From positions 1 to 9,201 of the forward strand of contig JALOTR010000173.1 of assembly GCA_025457805.1 (NCBI GenBank): a DNA stretch of 9,201 nucleotides. Direction: 5' to 3'. Made by a program: the position numbers and the translations under genes. Positions within the stretch are counted from its first letter, which is position 1. Each line of letters opens with the position of its first letter. Shown here in pieces: positions 1-7,067 of the stretch. Source of the DNA: Akkermansiaceae bacterium (lineage in GTDB: Bacteria; Verrucomicrobiota; Verrucomicrobiia; Verrucomicrobiales; Akkermansiaceae). Below the pieces are notes generated by a model that saw nothing but the letters and a program-made list of their open reading frames with translations, did not search any database and had not been told where the DNA came from.

Positions 1-1
1 G

Positions 2-1180
2 ATGGATCTGGTGAAGAAGGGCGTGGTGGACTCATCGATGAAAAACCAACAGCGCGGAAAAATCATCGCGAGTCATGTGATGGGCAGCCGGAAGTTATAT
101 CAATTCGTCAATGAGCATCCGGACATCGAACTGCATCCCAGCCACTGGGTGAATGATCCGCACCGAATTTCGCGCAACGACCGCATGGTGGCCATCAATG
201 GCGCGAGGGAAATCGATCTCACGGGACAAGTGGTGAGGGATTCAAGCGGTCACCGTTTTTATGGGGGCATCGGCGCGCTGCAGGATTTCATCCGGGGCGC
301 AGGTCGCAGCAAGGGCGGTCGGCCGATCATCGCGCTGACCTCAACCTCCGATGATGATGGCCGCTCGCGGATTGTCGCGGGGCTTGAGGCGGGCAGCGGT
401 GTCTGCACCGGCCGGGGCGACGTGCATTATGTGGTCACGGAATTCGGCGTGGCCAGCCTGCACGGTCAGAGCATCCGCGAGCGGGTGGCGCGCCTTGTGG
501 AAATCGCCCACCCGGATCATCGTGAAGGCCTGCTTGCCGGGGCGCGGGTGCGCGGCTGGTTGCCGAAGTTTTTCACGATGCCGCCCACCGAGACCGGTGT
601 TTCGAGTGATGGCGTGGAAAGCGCCTGGGTGCAGTTCAAGAGCGGTCGATATCTCCTGCGTCCGCTGCATCCCAGCGACATGCGGCCCTTGCAGCAGTTT
701 TTCTATTCCCACGATGAGGAAACCGTCCGATTGAGATATGGCTATCAACGCGATACCATGTCGGGCGAATCCGCCTACAAGCTTGCTGCCGTGGACCAGC
801 GGCGGGATCTTGCTCTCGGGATCTTCGAGGAAACTCACGGTCGCCAGGAACTCCGTGCCATTGGAAGATATTATCTCGATGAAGACGGAGCCGCGGCCGA
901 GGTGGCCTTTGTGGTGCATGAGGACACGCGTCACTCGGGCATGGCCGGATTTTTGTTAGGGGAGCTGGCGGAGATCGCCTCGCGTCGCGGTCTCAAGGGC
1001 TTCTGGGCCAGCGTGCTGCCGGACAACCGCGCCATGGCGGGTTTATTCCTTGCCGCCGGCGGCACGGAGGACAAAGGTGCCATGGGTGAAGAACGGAGTT
1101 TCCACATGCCTCTGGATCAAATCCTCCGCTCCCGCAAAAAATTTCTCCAACGCAAAAACATCCAACGCCTCGACCGATGA
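2..1180 (+). CDS. Acetyl-CoA hydrolase/transferase (C-terminal part) fused to a GNAT N-acetyltransferase; 5' end outside window
   Basis: The frame is open from the first bases, so the N-terminal CoA-transferase half lies upstream; 392 residues are visible. Visible residues 1-195 match the C-terminal domain of the acetyl-CoA hydrolase / 4-hydroxybutyrate CoA-transferase family: an HPGK-like region (QQRGK, 16-20), NDRMVAIN (59-66), DLTGQV (72-77), a glycine-rich GGIGALQDF (88-96), FIRGAGRSKGG (96-106) and VHYVVTEFGVA (141-151). After a linker, residues 215-375 look like a GNAT domain (YLLRPLHPSD near its start, VAFVVHEDTRHSGMAGFLL as the acetyl-CoA-binding motif A region, then VLPDNRAMAGLF). 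The family makes or transfers acyl-CoA thioesters in the cytoplasm; the fused GNAT could acetylate a protein or small molecule, target unknown. The stop overlaps the next start (ATGA). The usual GGQ of the glycine loop reads ALQ here. Domain identities are firm, the substrate is not. Confidence 0.88.
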   Translation: MDLVKKGVVDSSMKNQQRGKIIASHVMGSRKLYQFVNEHPDIELHPSHWVNDPHRISRNDRMVAINGAREIDLTGQVVRDSSGHRFYGGIGALQDFIRGAGRSKGGRPIIALTSTSDDDGRSRIVAGLEAGSGVCTGRGDVHYVVTEFGVASLHGQSIRERVARLVEIAHPDHREGLLAGARVRGWLPKFFTMPPTETGVSSDGVESAWVQFKSGRYLLRPLHPSDMRPLQQFFYSHDEETVRLRYGYQRDTMSGESAYKLAAVDQRRDLALGIFEETHGRQELRAIGRYYLDEDGAAAEVAFVVHEDTRHSGMAGFLLGELAEIASRRGLKGFWASVLPDNRAMAGLFLAAGGTEDKGAMGEERSFHMPLDQILRSRKKFLQRKNIQRLDR

Positions 1181-2121
1181 GTGAACCCCGCCGCAAAGTT
1201 GGCATTCATTATGATGCCAAATATGAAAAACATGACACCGGTCCCTCTCATCCGGAGTCGGCCAACCGTTATCGAGTGCTGTCCTCCGCACTGGAGGAAC
1301 TGCCCGATGATTTTCCCCGCATCCCCGGTCGCCGTGCGGCGGTGGCCGAGGTGTTGCTGGCGCACGAGGCATACTATCATGATGTCGTCTATCAGGACGT
1401 CGAATCCTTCGCGGATCAACTCCGCACCGGCGACACGGCGATCTGCGAGGAAAGTTATGACGTGGCACTCGAAGCCAGCGGCGCGATGCTTGCTGCGGTG
1501 GACGCCGTGATGCGGGGCGAGGTTTCATCCGTGTTCTGCGCAGTGCGTCCGCCGGGCCACCACGCCACCGCCACCCGCGGGATGGGATTTTGCATCTTCA
1601 ACCACGTGGCCATCGCCGCAAGATACCTCCAGAAAAAACACGGGCTCAAGCGCATTGCCATCATCGATTGGGACGTCCATCACGGCAATGGCACCGAGGC
1701 CATTTTCATCAGCGATCCCAGCGTGCTTTATATATCCCTCCACGAAAACGGCATCTATCCCTTTACCGGACCCGCCACCGAGCGCGGCCACGGAGCAGGG
1801 GAGGGGACCACGCTCAACATCCCTCTTCCATCCAACTCGGAGGGCGATGTGGCCTTGAAGGAATGGGACGCGCAAATCACCCCGGCCATCGATGCCTTCA
1901 AACCGGAGTTCCTGCTCATTTCCGCCGGCTTCGACGCGCGGGTGGACGATCCCATCGGCGGTCTCCGCTGGAGCGACGAAACCTTCGCCGCCATGACCCG
2001 CCGGGCCCTGGCCCATGCGGAAAAATGGTGTGGCGGGAAAATCGTCTCCATGCTCGAAGGCGGCTACAATCCCGCTGGTCTCGCCTCCGCCGCCGTGGCG
2101 CATGTGAAGGCGTTGGTGTGA
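1177..2121 (+). CDS. Histone deacetylase family protein (AcuC / acetylpolyamine amidohydrolase-like)
   Basis: Complete 314-residue zinc-dependent amidohydrolase of the arginase/deacetylase fold, the usual length for bacterial members. Catalytic features are all present: RPPGHHA with the His pair (H128, H129), DWDVHHGNGT with zinc ligands D166 and H168, SAGFDARVDDP with the third ligand D253, and the transition-state tyrosine in LEGGYNP (Y297). It should remove acyl groups from lysine side chains or from small amines such as acetylpolyamines; the sequence does not say which. No signal peptide, so cytoplasmic. The ATG lies inside the ATGA overlap with the preceding CoA-transferase/GNAT gene and no Shine-Dalgarno is seen before it, so expression probably depends on translational coupling. 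The neighbour could add the acyl groups that this enzyme removes. The start fits the family: MSEPRRKVGIHYD leads directly into the first strand. Confidence 0.93.
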   Translation: MSEPRRKVGIHYDAKYEKHDTGPSHPESANRYRVLSSALEELPDDFPRIPGRRAAVAEVLLAHEAYYHDVVYQDVESFADQLRTGDTAICEESYDVALEASGAMLAAVDAVMRGEVSSVFCAVRPPGHHATATRGMGFCIFNHVAIAARYLQKKHGLKRIAIIDWDVHHGNGTEAIFISDPSVLYISLHENGIYPFTGPATERGHGAGEGTTLNIPLPSNSEGDVALKEWDAQITPAIDAFKPEFLLISAGFDARVDDPIGGLRWSDETFAAMTRRALAHAEKWCGGKIVSMLEGGYNPAGLASAAVAHVKALV

Positions 2122-2122
2122 A

Positions 2123-2134
2123 CGAAACGTTTCG
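2123..2134. repeat. 12-bp perfect palindrome between convergent genes
   Basis: CGAAACGTTTCG reads the same on both strands and fills most of the 17 bp between the deacetylase stop (2121) and the beta-helix stop (2139). Its core AAACGTTT fits the AANCGNTT half-site pattern of LacI-family operators. A stem of six pairs with no loop is a poor terminator, and no U-tract follows on either strand. It may be a protein site, a minimal terminator element or chance. Confidence 0.4.
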
Positions 2135-2138
2135 CAAC

Positions 2139-4808
2139 CTACTGCGGGAGCAATTGCAGCCCGTCAACCAATACATAACCTACGGTGTTTTTGTTAGACA
2201 CCTCGACTGTGAAGGACTCTTTGAGAGCGAAGGTCCCGAGCATGAAGCCGGAGCCGTCACTCTTCTTCTGGTTGACCTTGAAATCCTTGGATTGACCTTC
2301 AATCGTGACACGCACGGGGGTGTTGTCGGAGCGATTCGGGTGGGCGGTGTAAAGCAGCCGGATGGCATAGTTGCCGGGCTTATCGACCTTGACTTGGAAC
2401 GTCAGCGACATTTGCCCCTTTGCTTTGCGTTCATCATGGAGGTAGCCAGGAGGGATCAGTGGATTCTCGTTTCCCTCCTGCCAGTCGCCCACGGCCTCGG
2501 CTTCCCGGTCATCAATCAGAATGCCTTCGAGCGTGCCGACGGGTTTTTCCTCTGGCGGAGCTTTTGATGCGCCGAGCGCGGCATCGTCGGCGACCTTCAC
2601 GAAGGCCACCGAATCGGCGATGACCTTCCCGTCTGCGCCAGCGGTGGCCAAGGTGACGGTATGATTCCCGCCCGCCTTGAAGCGATAGGTTCCGACGGGA
2701 ACCGCGAAGCCGTGTTTCGAACCTTGTTTCATGTTCCAACTGACACTTGCCGTGCCATCGGCGTGCTGGATGGTGCCCGTGGCATTCGAGGCGCGGTCGG
2801 GACCAGGTTTGTAGAGCAGCGAGATTTCATAATTGCCGTCCTCGGTGATCGGCAGGGTGTAAACCGCCGCTGAGGGGACCGTCGCCGTGCCCGTCAGGAA
2901 CTTGAACTCGAATAGATTCACAATCCCGACGGCTGCCTCCTGCTTCCACGTGCCGGTCTTGGAGAAGCGTGCGGCATCCGTGTAATGAATGATGCTGCCC
3001 GTGGACTTGTTGTTCGCCAGATCTATGCCATTCGTGGCCTTGCCATCCGGACCGACGTCCTTCACAAATGGCGGCGTGATCGGAGTTGGGGAGTCCATGT
3101 TCCCCGTGTTCACGACATTCCGGTTCCCCTTCCAGATAACCTTCACCGCTCCACTCACAGTATTATAAATCCAGTTGTCCTTGACGGTGGTGTTGCTGGT
3201 TTCCCAATCGAGGAACACGCCGTTGCCGAGGCGGCGGACGGGTTTGCCATCGGGCTTCTGCTCGAAACCCCAGACATCATAGAGCCAGTTGTTAAGGATA
3301 TGGTTCGGTGCGTTGATGGTGTTCATGGTGGCGAAGTGGATCGCCGCGCCGTCAATGGTTGTCTGCATCGCGTTGTGGATGCGATTGTATTCCACCACAT
3401 TGCCGCCCTGGTTGCGGAAGGCGAAGATGCCGTTGCGCGAGAGGTCATTGAAGTCGTTGTGGGCGATGTAGTTGCCCGGGGCCATGGTCATGCTGAACGG
3501 ACGCGAGTCGAGATGCACTCCACCACCATAATAACGGATTTTTCCGCAGTGCTCGACGGTGTTGCGGGTCATGCGGTTGAGGATCGGGGCGACCTTGGCG
3601 GCGGCTTCGCCTGGCGTGTATATCTTGCTGTCATCCATGTAGCCGAGGCGTGATCCTGTTAGAAGAACCCCGCCGCCGCCGGATTGGCGCACCGTGTTGC
3701 GGTCGAAGATATTGCGCTGGCTGTCGAGGTGCAGCCACAGGGCATAACCCCCGATGTTTTCGAAATGACAATTCCTCACCGAGCTGTCGTTGGTGTTTTC
3801 GAACATGATCACGGTGTCGGTGTGGACGCGTGCTTCGATGTGGCCGAGCGTGAAGGCGGTATGGCGGAATTTCAATCCGTCGAAGTGGACGTTCGCGACA
3901 TGGGTGCCGGCGTTCACGTCACCTTTGAGATTCATGATGCGGTTCAGGAACGGTGCAACGATTTCCAGCGTGTTTGGATCCACACCGGACTCAGGCATGT
4001 AAAACAAACGGCCGGTTTTCGGGTTGAGGAACCATTCGCCGGGTGCGTCCAACTCCTCCTGCACGCCCTCGATCCAGAACCAGCTTCCCTTGTCGATCAG
4101 GCGGTGCCGCTCGCTGTCGGCGATGTCAATCCGGCCCGTCTTGGGATCGACCTTGGTGATGGTGTTCCATTGGTTGAAGAACCTCGATTGGGGGACGATG
4201 TTAATCTGCGCATCAGCGGCGCTGCCCCAGCTTTCTTTGATCACGGAAGGATCGATGATCAAATGATCGAAGCCGCCACCGGTTGCGTAGAGAAAAGGAT
4301 TGGGCTCCGTGATGTTGGGAAAGCGGGCTCTGGTTGCGCGGCTGCCGTTGACAAACAACTGGCGGAAGTTCCACTGATTGGCAGCCAAGCCAATATCTGT
4401 TAGATCGGTGTGCCAGATGCCCCCCTCACCTTTGGTCCATGGGCTGGTGATTTTCCTGCCACCACTGAGAACGACCTCGGCATCGGTCGCTGCTTTCCAA
4501 GTGATGGGAAAGGCTGCGGTGCCGGAGTCTTCAGGGCGCAGCTCCAGCGGCGCGTTCATGACATAGGTTCCGGCGGCGAAGACTGCATCCACCGCGTCGG
4601 TCAGTCCGGATTGGATCAGCGAGCGGACGCGGACTTGCGCGCCCTGCGGAGTGGCCACCGGTTGCGCCGCCGTTCCCGGGTTGGCGTCGTTACCCGCCGG
4701 TGAAATGTGGATTTGAATCGCCGCAGAGAGTGCGGCAGGCAGAAGCAACAATGCGGCCAGAATGGCACTGCAGCGAATGGAATAGGACGAAGCCGATAAA
4801 TGAGACAT
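2139..4808 (-). CDS. Secreted right-handed beta-helix protein with two golvesin-like C-terminal domains (GH141-like)
   Basis: Encodes 889 residues from the ATG at 4808. An upstream in-frame TTG at 4835 would add nine residues before the signal peptide and is less likely; neither start has a clear Shine-Dalgarno. The N-terminus has a signal peptide: arginine, hydrophobic AILAALLLLPAAL, probable cleavage near LSAA. The mature protein opens with IHISPAGNDANPGT and later GTYVMNAPLEL and LFVNGSRATRARFPN, the usual entry to parallel beta-helix glycan-active proteins, especially GH141 (alpha-L-fucosidase/xylanase). The helix follows with Asn-rich rungs (NDSSVRNCHFENIGG, RNIFDRNTV, NTVEHCG, NYIAHNDFNDLSRNGI). 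Two beta-sandwich domains of golvesin C-terminal type end the protein, one starting near SIIHYTDAARFSKTGTW and one near ILIDDREAEAVGDW. Probably exported and acting on a plant or algal glycan. GH141 membership and catalytic residues are not proven from sequence alone; a lyase or non-catalytic role remains possible. Confidence 0.85.
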   Translation of the reverse strand: MSHLSASSYSIRCSAILAALLLLPAALSAAIQIHISPAGNDANPGTAAQPVATPQGAQVRVRSLIQSGLTDAVDAVFAAGTYVMNAPLELRPEDSGTAAFPITWKAATDAEVVLSGGRKITSPWTKGEGGIWHTDLTDIGLAANQWNFRQLFVNGSRATRARFPNITEPNPFLYATGGGFDHLIIDPSVIKESWGSAADAQINIVPQSRFFNQWNTITKVDPKTGRIDIADSERHRLIDKGSWFWIEGVQEELDAPGEWFLNPKTGRLFYMPESGVDPNTLEIVAPFLNRIMNLKGDVNAGTHVANVHFDGLKFRHTAFTLGHIEARVHTDTVIMFENTNDSSVRNCHFENIGGYALWLHLDSQRNIFDRNTVRQSGGGGVLLTGSRLGYMDDSKIYTPGEAAAKVAPILNRMTRNTVEHCGKIRYYGGGVHLDSRPFSMTMAPGNYIAHNDFNDLSRNGIFAFRNQGGNVVEYNRIHNAMQTTIDGAAIHFATMNTINAPNHILNNWLYDVWGFEQKPDGKPVRRLGNGVFLDWETSNTTVKDNWIYNTVSGAVKVIWKGNRNVVNTGNMDSPTPITPPFVKDVGPDGKATNGIDLANNKSTGSIIHYTDAARFSKTGTWKQEAAVGIVNLFEFKFLTGTATVPSAAVYTLPITEDGNYEISLLYKPGPDRASNATGTIQHADGTASVSWNMKQGSKHGFAVPVGTYRFKAGGNHTVTLATAGADGKVIADSVAFVKVADDAALGASKAPPEEKPVGTLEGILIDDREAEAVGDWQEGNENPLIPPGYLHDERKAKGQMSLTFQVKVDKPGNYAIRLLYTAHPNRSDNTPVRVTIEGQSKDFKVNQKKSDGSGFMLGTFALKESFTVEVSNKNTVGYVLVDGLQLLPQ

Positions 4809-4830
4809 ACCAAATGAGAATTTAAGCGAT

Positions 4831-4846
4831 CTCAAAACCGCTTGAG
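4831..4846. promoter_or_regulatory. Inverted repeat CTCAA-N6-TTGAG, candidate operator
   Basis: Perfect 5-bp arms around AACCGC, 23 bp upstream of the ATG of the beta-helix gene. The centre AACCGCTT also fits the AANCGNTT pattern common in LacI-family operators. Its position next to the start suits repression or a leader hairpin of that gene. Short arms make chance occurrence quite possible. Confidence 0.3.
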
Positions 4847-4882
4847 AACAACGTTGAACTACACCGCGATGTTTCAGAAGGG

Positions 4883-4900
4883 AATACGGCTGTGCGTATT
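4883..4900. promoter_or_regulatory. Inverted repeat AATACG-N6-CGTATT, candidate operator
   Basis: Perfect 6-bp arms separated by six bases (GCTGTG), an 18-bp dyad typical in size for a helix-turn-helix dimer site. It lies about 75 bp before the beta-helix ATG and 260 bp before the dehydrogenase operon, within the most A/T-rich part of the region. No regulator gene is in the window to pair it with. Confidence 0.4.
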
Positions 4901-4970
4901 AAAATTACCGGAATGCGCCACAGGGAATATGGGCGATGCAATTCCTCGAAGAATCAAACGACATAGATAG

Positions 4971-4983
4971 AGGGAAATTCCCT
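4971..4983. promoter_or_regulatory. Inverted repeat AGGGAA-A-TTCCCT, candidate operator
   Basis: Perfect 6-bp arms around a single central A. The left arm AGGGAA recurs at 4879 and 4922 (there as AGGGAATA), giving three similarly oriented copies spaced by 43 and 49 bp. Repeated spaced half-sites of this kind suggest a multi-site regulator. A second short palindrome, CGGGATCCCG, follows at 4993-5002. Confidence 0.35.
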
Positions 4984-4992
4984 TATGAATAA

Positions 4993-5002
4993 CGGGATCC
5001 CG
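4993..5002. repeat. 10-bp perfect palindrome CGGGATCCCG
   Basis: Perfect palindrome ten bases after the 4971-4983 dyad, on the dehydrogenase side of the divergent region. It has no loop and no U-tract, so it is not a terminator. In GC-rich DNA a 10-bp palindrome is weak evidence by itself; it is noted because it sits in a cluster of dyads. Confidence 0.3.
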
Positions 5003-5159
5003 GGCATTTGGCACATTCTCCGATGTTGTGCGCGGTCACGAACCGGCTGCCGAGCCGTCAGAGTCTCACGGGACATCCCGCTTGACCGGTGATAGCTGTT
5101 CGCAATTCTGGCGGCGGGAGATGCAAGTTCCCGCCCACTCCTTTCCCGGCAAAAACCCC

Positions 5160-6194
5160 ATGCGCGCATTCATTCTCCATGGCAAAGAAGATCTCCGTCG
5201 CGGCGAGCTGCCGACGCCCATCGCACAACTTGGCCAAGTGCTTGTCCAGGTGCGGCGTGTCGGCATCTGCGGCTCGGACGTGCATTACTTCAGTCACGGG
5301 CGGGTGGGAAATTTCGTGCCGAAACGTCCGTTCGCGCTTGGGCATGAGTTCGCGGGCGAGGTCGCGCAGACGGGTGATGGAGTGAGTGGGTTCGCGATCG
5401 GCGATCGGGTGGTGATCGACCCGTCGCAGCCATGCGGGGAGTGCCGTCACTGCCGAAGCGGGCGCTACAATTTATGTGAGAACATGCGCTATTTCGGCTC
5501 CGCGAGCTGTGATCCGCATCTTGATGGCGGCTTTGCGGAATTCGTCGCCGTGCCCGCGCGCAACTGCCACCGCATGCCGGACGCGATGACTTGGGGCGAA
5601 GCCGCGATGCTGGAGCCCTTGTCGGTCGCGCTTCACGCCACGCAACGCGCGGGAAATCTGGCAGGTGCTTCCGTGTTCGTCGCGGGCGGCGGCGCCATCG
5701 GGCAGTTGATCGCCCTCGCCGCGCGGGCCTTCGGCGCGGGGCAAGTCGTACTTGGGGATTTGGCGGAGTTTCCACGACACTTCGCCATCAAGCAGGGTGC
5801 GGATGCGGCGCTCAATCCGGCCGATGCCGATTCGGAAAAGCAGGCATTGGAAATTTCCGATGGTGGATTCGATATCGTGTTCGAGGCGGCGGGTTCGACG
5901 CATGCATTGATTCATGCGCTGAAAATCGTGCGGCGCGGCGGCACGATCGTGCAAGTCGGCACGCTTCCACCCGAGGTACCGATCCCGGCCAATCTCATCA
6001 TGTCGAAGGAACTCACCGTCACCGGATCGTTCCGTTTCGCCCATGTGTTTCCGATGGCGCTGCAGTTCGCGGCAAGCCGGCGAATCCATGTCGAGCCACT
6101 CATTTCGCGAACCTTTCCCTTCGACGAAACCCCACAGGCGATGGCGATGGCGGTCGCCAAGGAAGGAGTTATCAAAATCCAGATCGAATCATGA
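5160..6194 (+). CDS. Zinc-dependent medium-chain alcohol dehydrogenase, L-idonate / L-galactonate 5-dehydrogenase type
   Basis: Complete 344-residue medium-chain dehydrogenase. Catalytic zinc ligands C37 (GICGSD), H62/E63 (LGHEF) and E152 (LEPLS) are present, as are the four structural-zinc cysteines C92, C95, C98 and C106. The nucleotide site has AGGGAIG (175-181) and an acidic D200 after the second strand, which favours NAD over NADP. MRYFGSA...DGGFAEFV resembles sorbitol/L-idonate dehydrogenases. The likely reaction is oxidation of a secondary alcohol on a sugar acid; with the next two genes, L-galactonate at C5 to D-tagaturonate is the best guess, L-fuconate or L-idonate alternatives. The ATG at 5160 matches family N-termini (MRAFILHGKED). 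A GTG at 5028 and an ATG at 5121 in the same frame would add non-conserved sequence; the GGGAG touching the 5121 ATG is too close to serve as its ribosome site. First gene of the operon; its stop overlaps the next start (ATGA). Confidence 0.88.
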   Translation: MRAFILHGKEDLRRGELPTPIAQLGQVLVQVRRVGICGSDVHYFSHGRVGNFVPKRPFALGHEFAGEVAQTGDGVSGFAIGDRVVIDPSQPCGECRHCRSGRYNLCENMRYFGSASCDPHLDGGFAEFVAVPARNCHRMPDAMTWGEAAMLEPLSVALHATQRAGNLAGASVFVAGGGAIGQLIALAARAFGAGQVVLGDLAEFPRHFAIKQGADAALNPADADSEKQALEISDGGFDIVFEAAGSTHALIHALKIVRRGGTIVQVGTLPPEVPIPANLIMSKELTVTGSFRFAHVFPMALQFAASRRIHVEPLISRTFPFDETPQAMAMAVAKEGVIKIQIES

Positions 6195-7067
6195 ATACCC
6201 GTCCACTTGGCCGCACCGGCCTTCAGGTTTCCACGCTCAGTTTCGGCGCATCATCGCTGGGAGGAGTCTTTCACCCGGTGGACGAGACGGATGCGATCCG
6301 CGCCGTGCACACCGCTCTCGATCTCGGCATCAATTATTTCGACGTCGCCCCGGCTTACGGCGGCACTCGCTCGGAAACGGTGTTAGGCAAGGCGCTGCGC
6401 GGCATCCCGCGGGACCGCTATTTTCTATCCACGAAAATCGGCAAATACACCAACCCGGAAAAATATGGAGATGATACGCTCGACTACTCGCGCGAGCGTA
6501 CCCGGCGCTCGATCCGAGTATGAGGACCGTCGGCACACCGAGTGGGCGCTGAGCGAGGGCTTCGAGGCGGTCTCGGAATTGAAACGCGAAGGTCGCATCG
6601 GCGCGGTGAGCTTCGGAATCTATCCGATGGATCTGTGGCATCGGATTCTAACAGCTCTACCCGTGGATGCTGCCTTGGTGCACAACCACTACAGCCTGCA
6701 TGACACGCGGATCTTGGACCTCTTGCCGTTCGCGCGGGAAAAGGGCATCGGCCTGATCAACGCCTCTCCATTCGGCAGCGGCCTGCTCACGGATCGCGGA
6801 CCGGCGGACTGGCATCCGGCGAACGCGGAACAGCGCGCGATCTTCAAACAAGCCGCGGAGTTCTGCGCCGCACAGGGCACGAACATCTCGAAACTCGCGC
6901 TGCAGTTTTCCAGCCAGCACCCGGACATTCCGACGACGATGTTCAGCAGCGCCAGCGCGGAATCCGTGAAGCGCAACGTCGCCTGGGCCGCCGAGCCCTT
7001 CGATCCCGCGCTGGTGGCACAAGTCCGGCAAATCCTGAAACCCATCAACCACATCGACTGGTTCTAA
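6191..7067 (+). pseudogene. Aldo/keto reductase, L-fucose / L-galactose dehydrogenase type (D-threo-aldose 1-dehydrogenase), disrupted by an internal deletion with frameshift
   Basis: Reads as an aldo/keto reductase in two frames. Part one (6191 to about 6512) begins MNTRPLGRTGLQVS and has the catalytic residues D51 and Y56 (YFDVAPAYG) and K82 (LSTKIG), ending at DYSRERTRRSI before a stop at 6521-6523. Part two, in another frame, resumes at EYEDRRHTEW (about 6516) and runs to the TAA at 7065-7067 with family motifs SELKREGRIGAVSFG and LINASPFGSGLLTDRGPADWHPA. Between them homologues have about 20 residues containing the RLGVDY..DIIQ.HD strand with the catalytic His; these are absent. The missing DNA should be 3n+2 bases, about 60. 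The intact enzyme would oxidise L-fucose or L-galactose at C1 to the lactone with NAD(P), directly upstream of the lactonase step. As written it cannot be active. Sequencing or assembly collapse is as likely as a real deletion. It is coupled to both neighbours (ATGA and TAATG). Confidence 0.85.
6509..6518 (+). other. Deletion/frameshift junction in the aldo/keto reductase gene
   Basis: The last residue matching the family in the first frame is I108 (codon 6512-6514); the second frame matches from about the Glu codon at 6516-6518. The sequence at the join, TCGATCCGAG, is compatible with recombination between short repeats such as TCGA, but the lost sequence is not available to confirm this. 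Confidence 0.6.

Larger units (their letters stand above)
4809..5159. other. Divergent intergenic region (about 350 bp), no gene seen
   Basis: This stretch separates the beta-helix gene (leftward) from the dehydrogenase operon (rightward), so it should hold both promoters. It is more A/T-rich than its flanks between about 4809 and 4990. It contains four inverted repeats (4831-4846, 4883-4900, 4971-4983, 4993-5002) and three copies of AGGGAA (4879, 4922, 4971). No convincing -35/-10 pair or RNA element could be assigned. Short open frames here have no recognisable content. From 5028 a GTG-led frame is continuous with the dehydrogenase, but its first 44 residues are low-complexity and unlike the family. 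Confidence 0.6.

Noticed and set aside
1525..2103. Long - strand open frame opposite the deacetylase gene
   Set aside because: Shadow of a gene whose catalytic motifs are all intact on the + strand; its translation matches nothing I recognise.
2985..4403. Long + strand open frames (about 2985-3653 and 3684-4403)
   Set aside because: They run antisense to the strongly supported beta-helix gene, have no recognisable domains and follow from its GC-rich codon pattern.
4809..4835. TTG start at 4835 for the beta-helix gene
   Set aside because: It would put nine extra residues ahead of a signal peptide that is well formed from the ATG at 4808.
5009..5023. Possible sigma-54 promoter (TGGCAC at 5009-5014)
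   Set aside because: After the required five-base gap the sequence is CCGA, not TTGC, so the -12 element is missing.
5028..5159. N-terminal extension of the dehydrogenase from GTG 5028 or ATG 5121
   Set aside because: Family N-termini begin at the MRAF at 5160; the added residues are unlike the family, and no well-spaced ribosome site precedes either start.
6500..6530. Programmed ribosomal frameshift in the aldo/keto reductase
   Set aside because: A frame change alone would not restore the roughly 20 missing residues with the catalytic His, and there is no slippery run at the junction.
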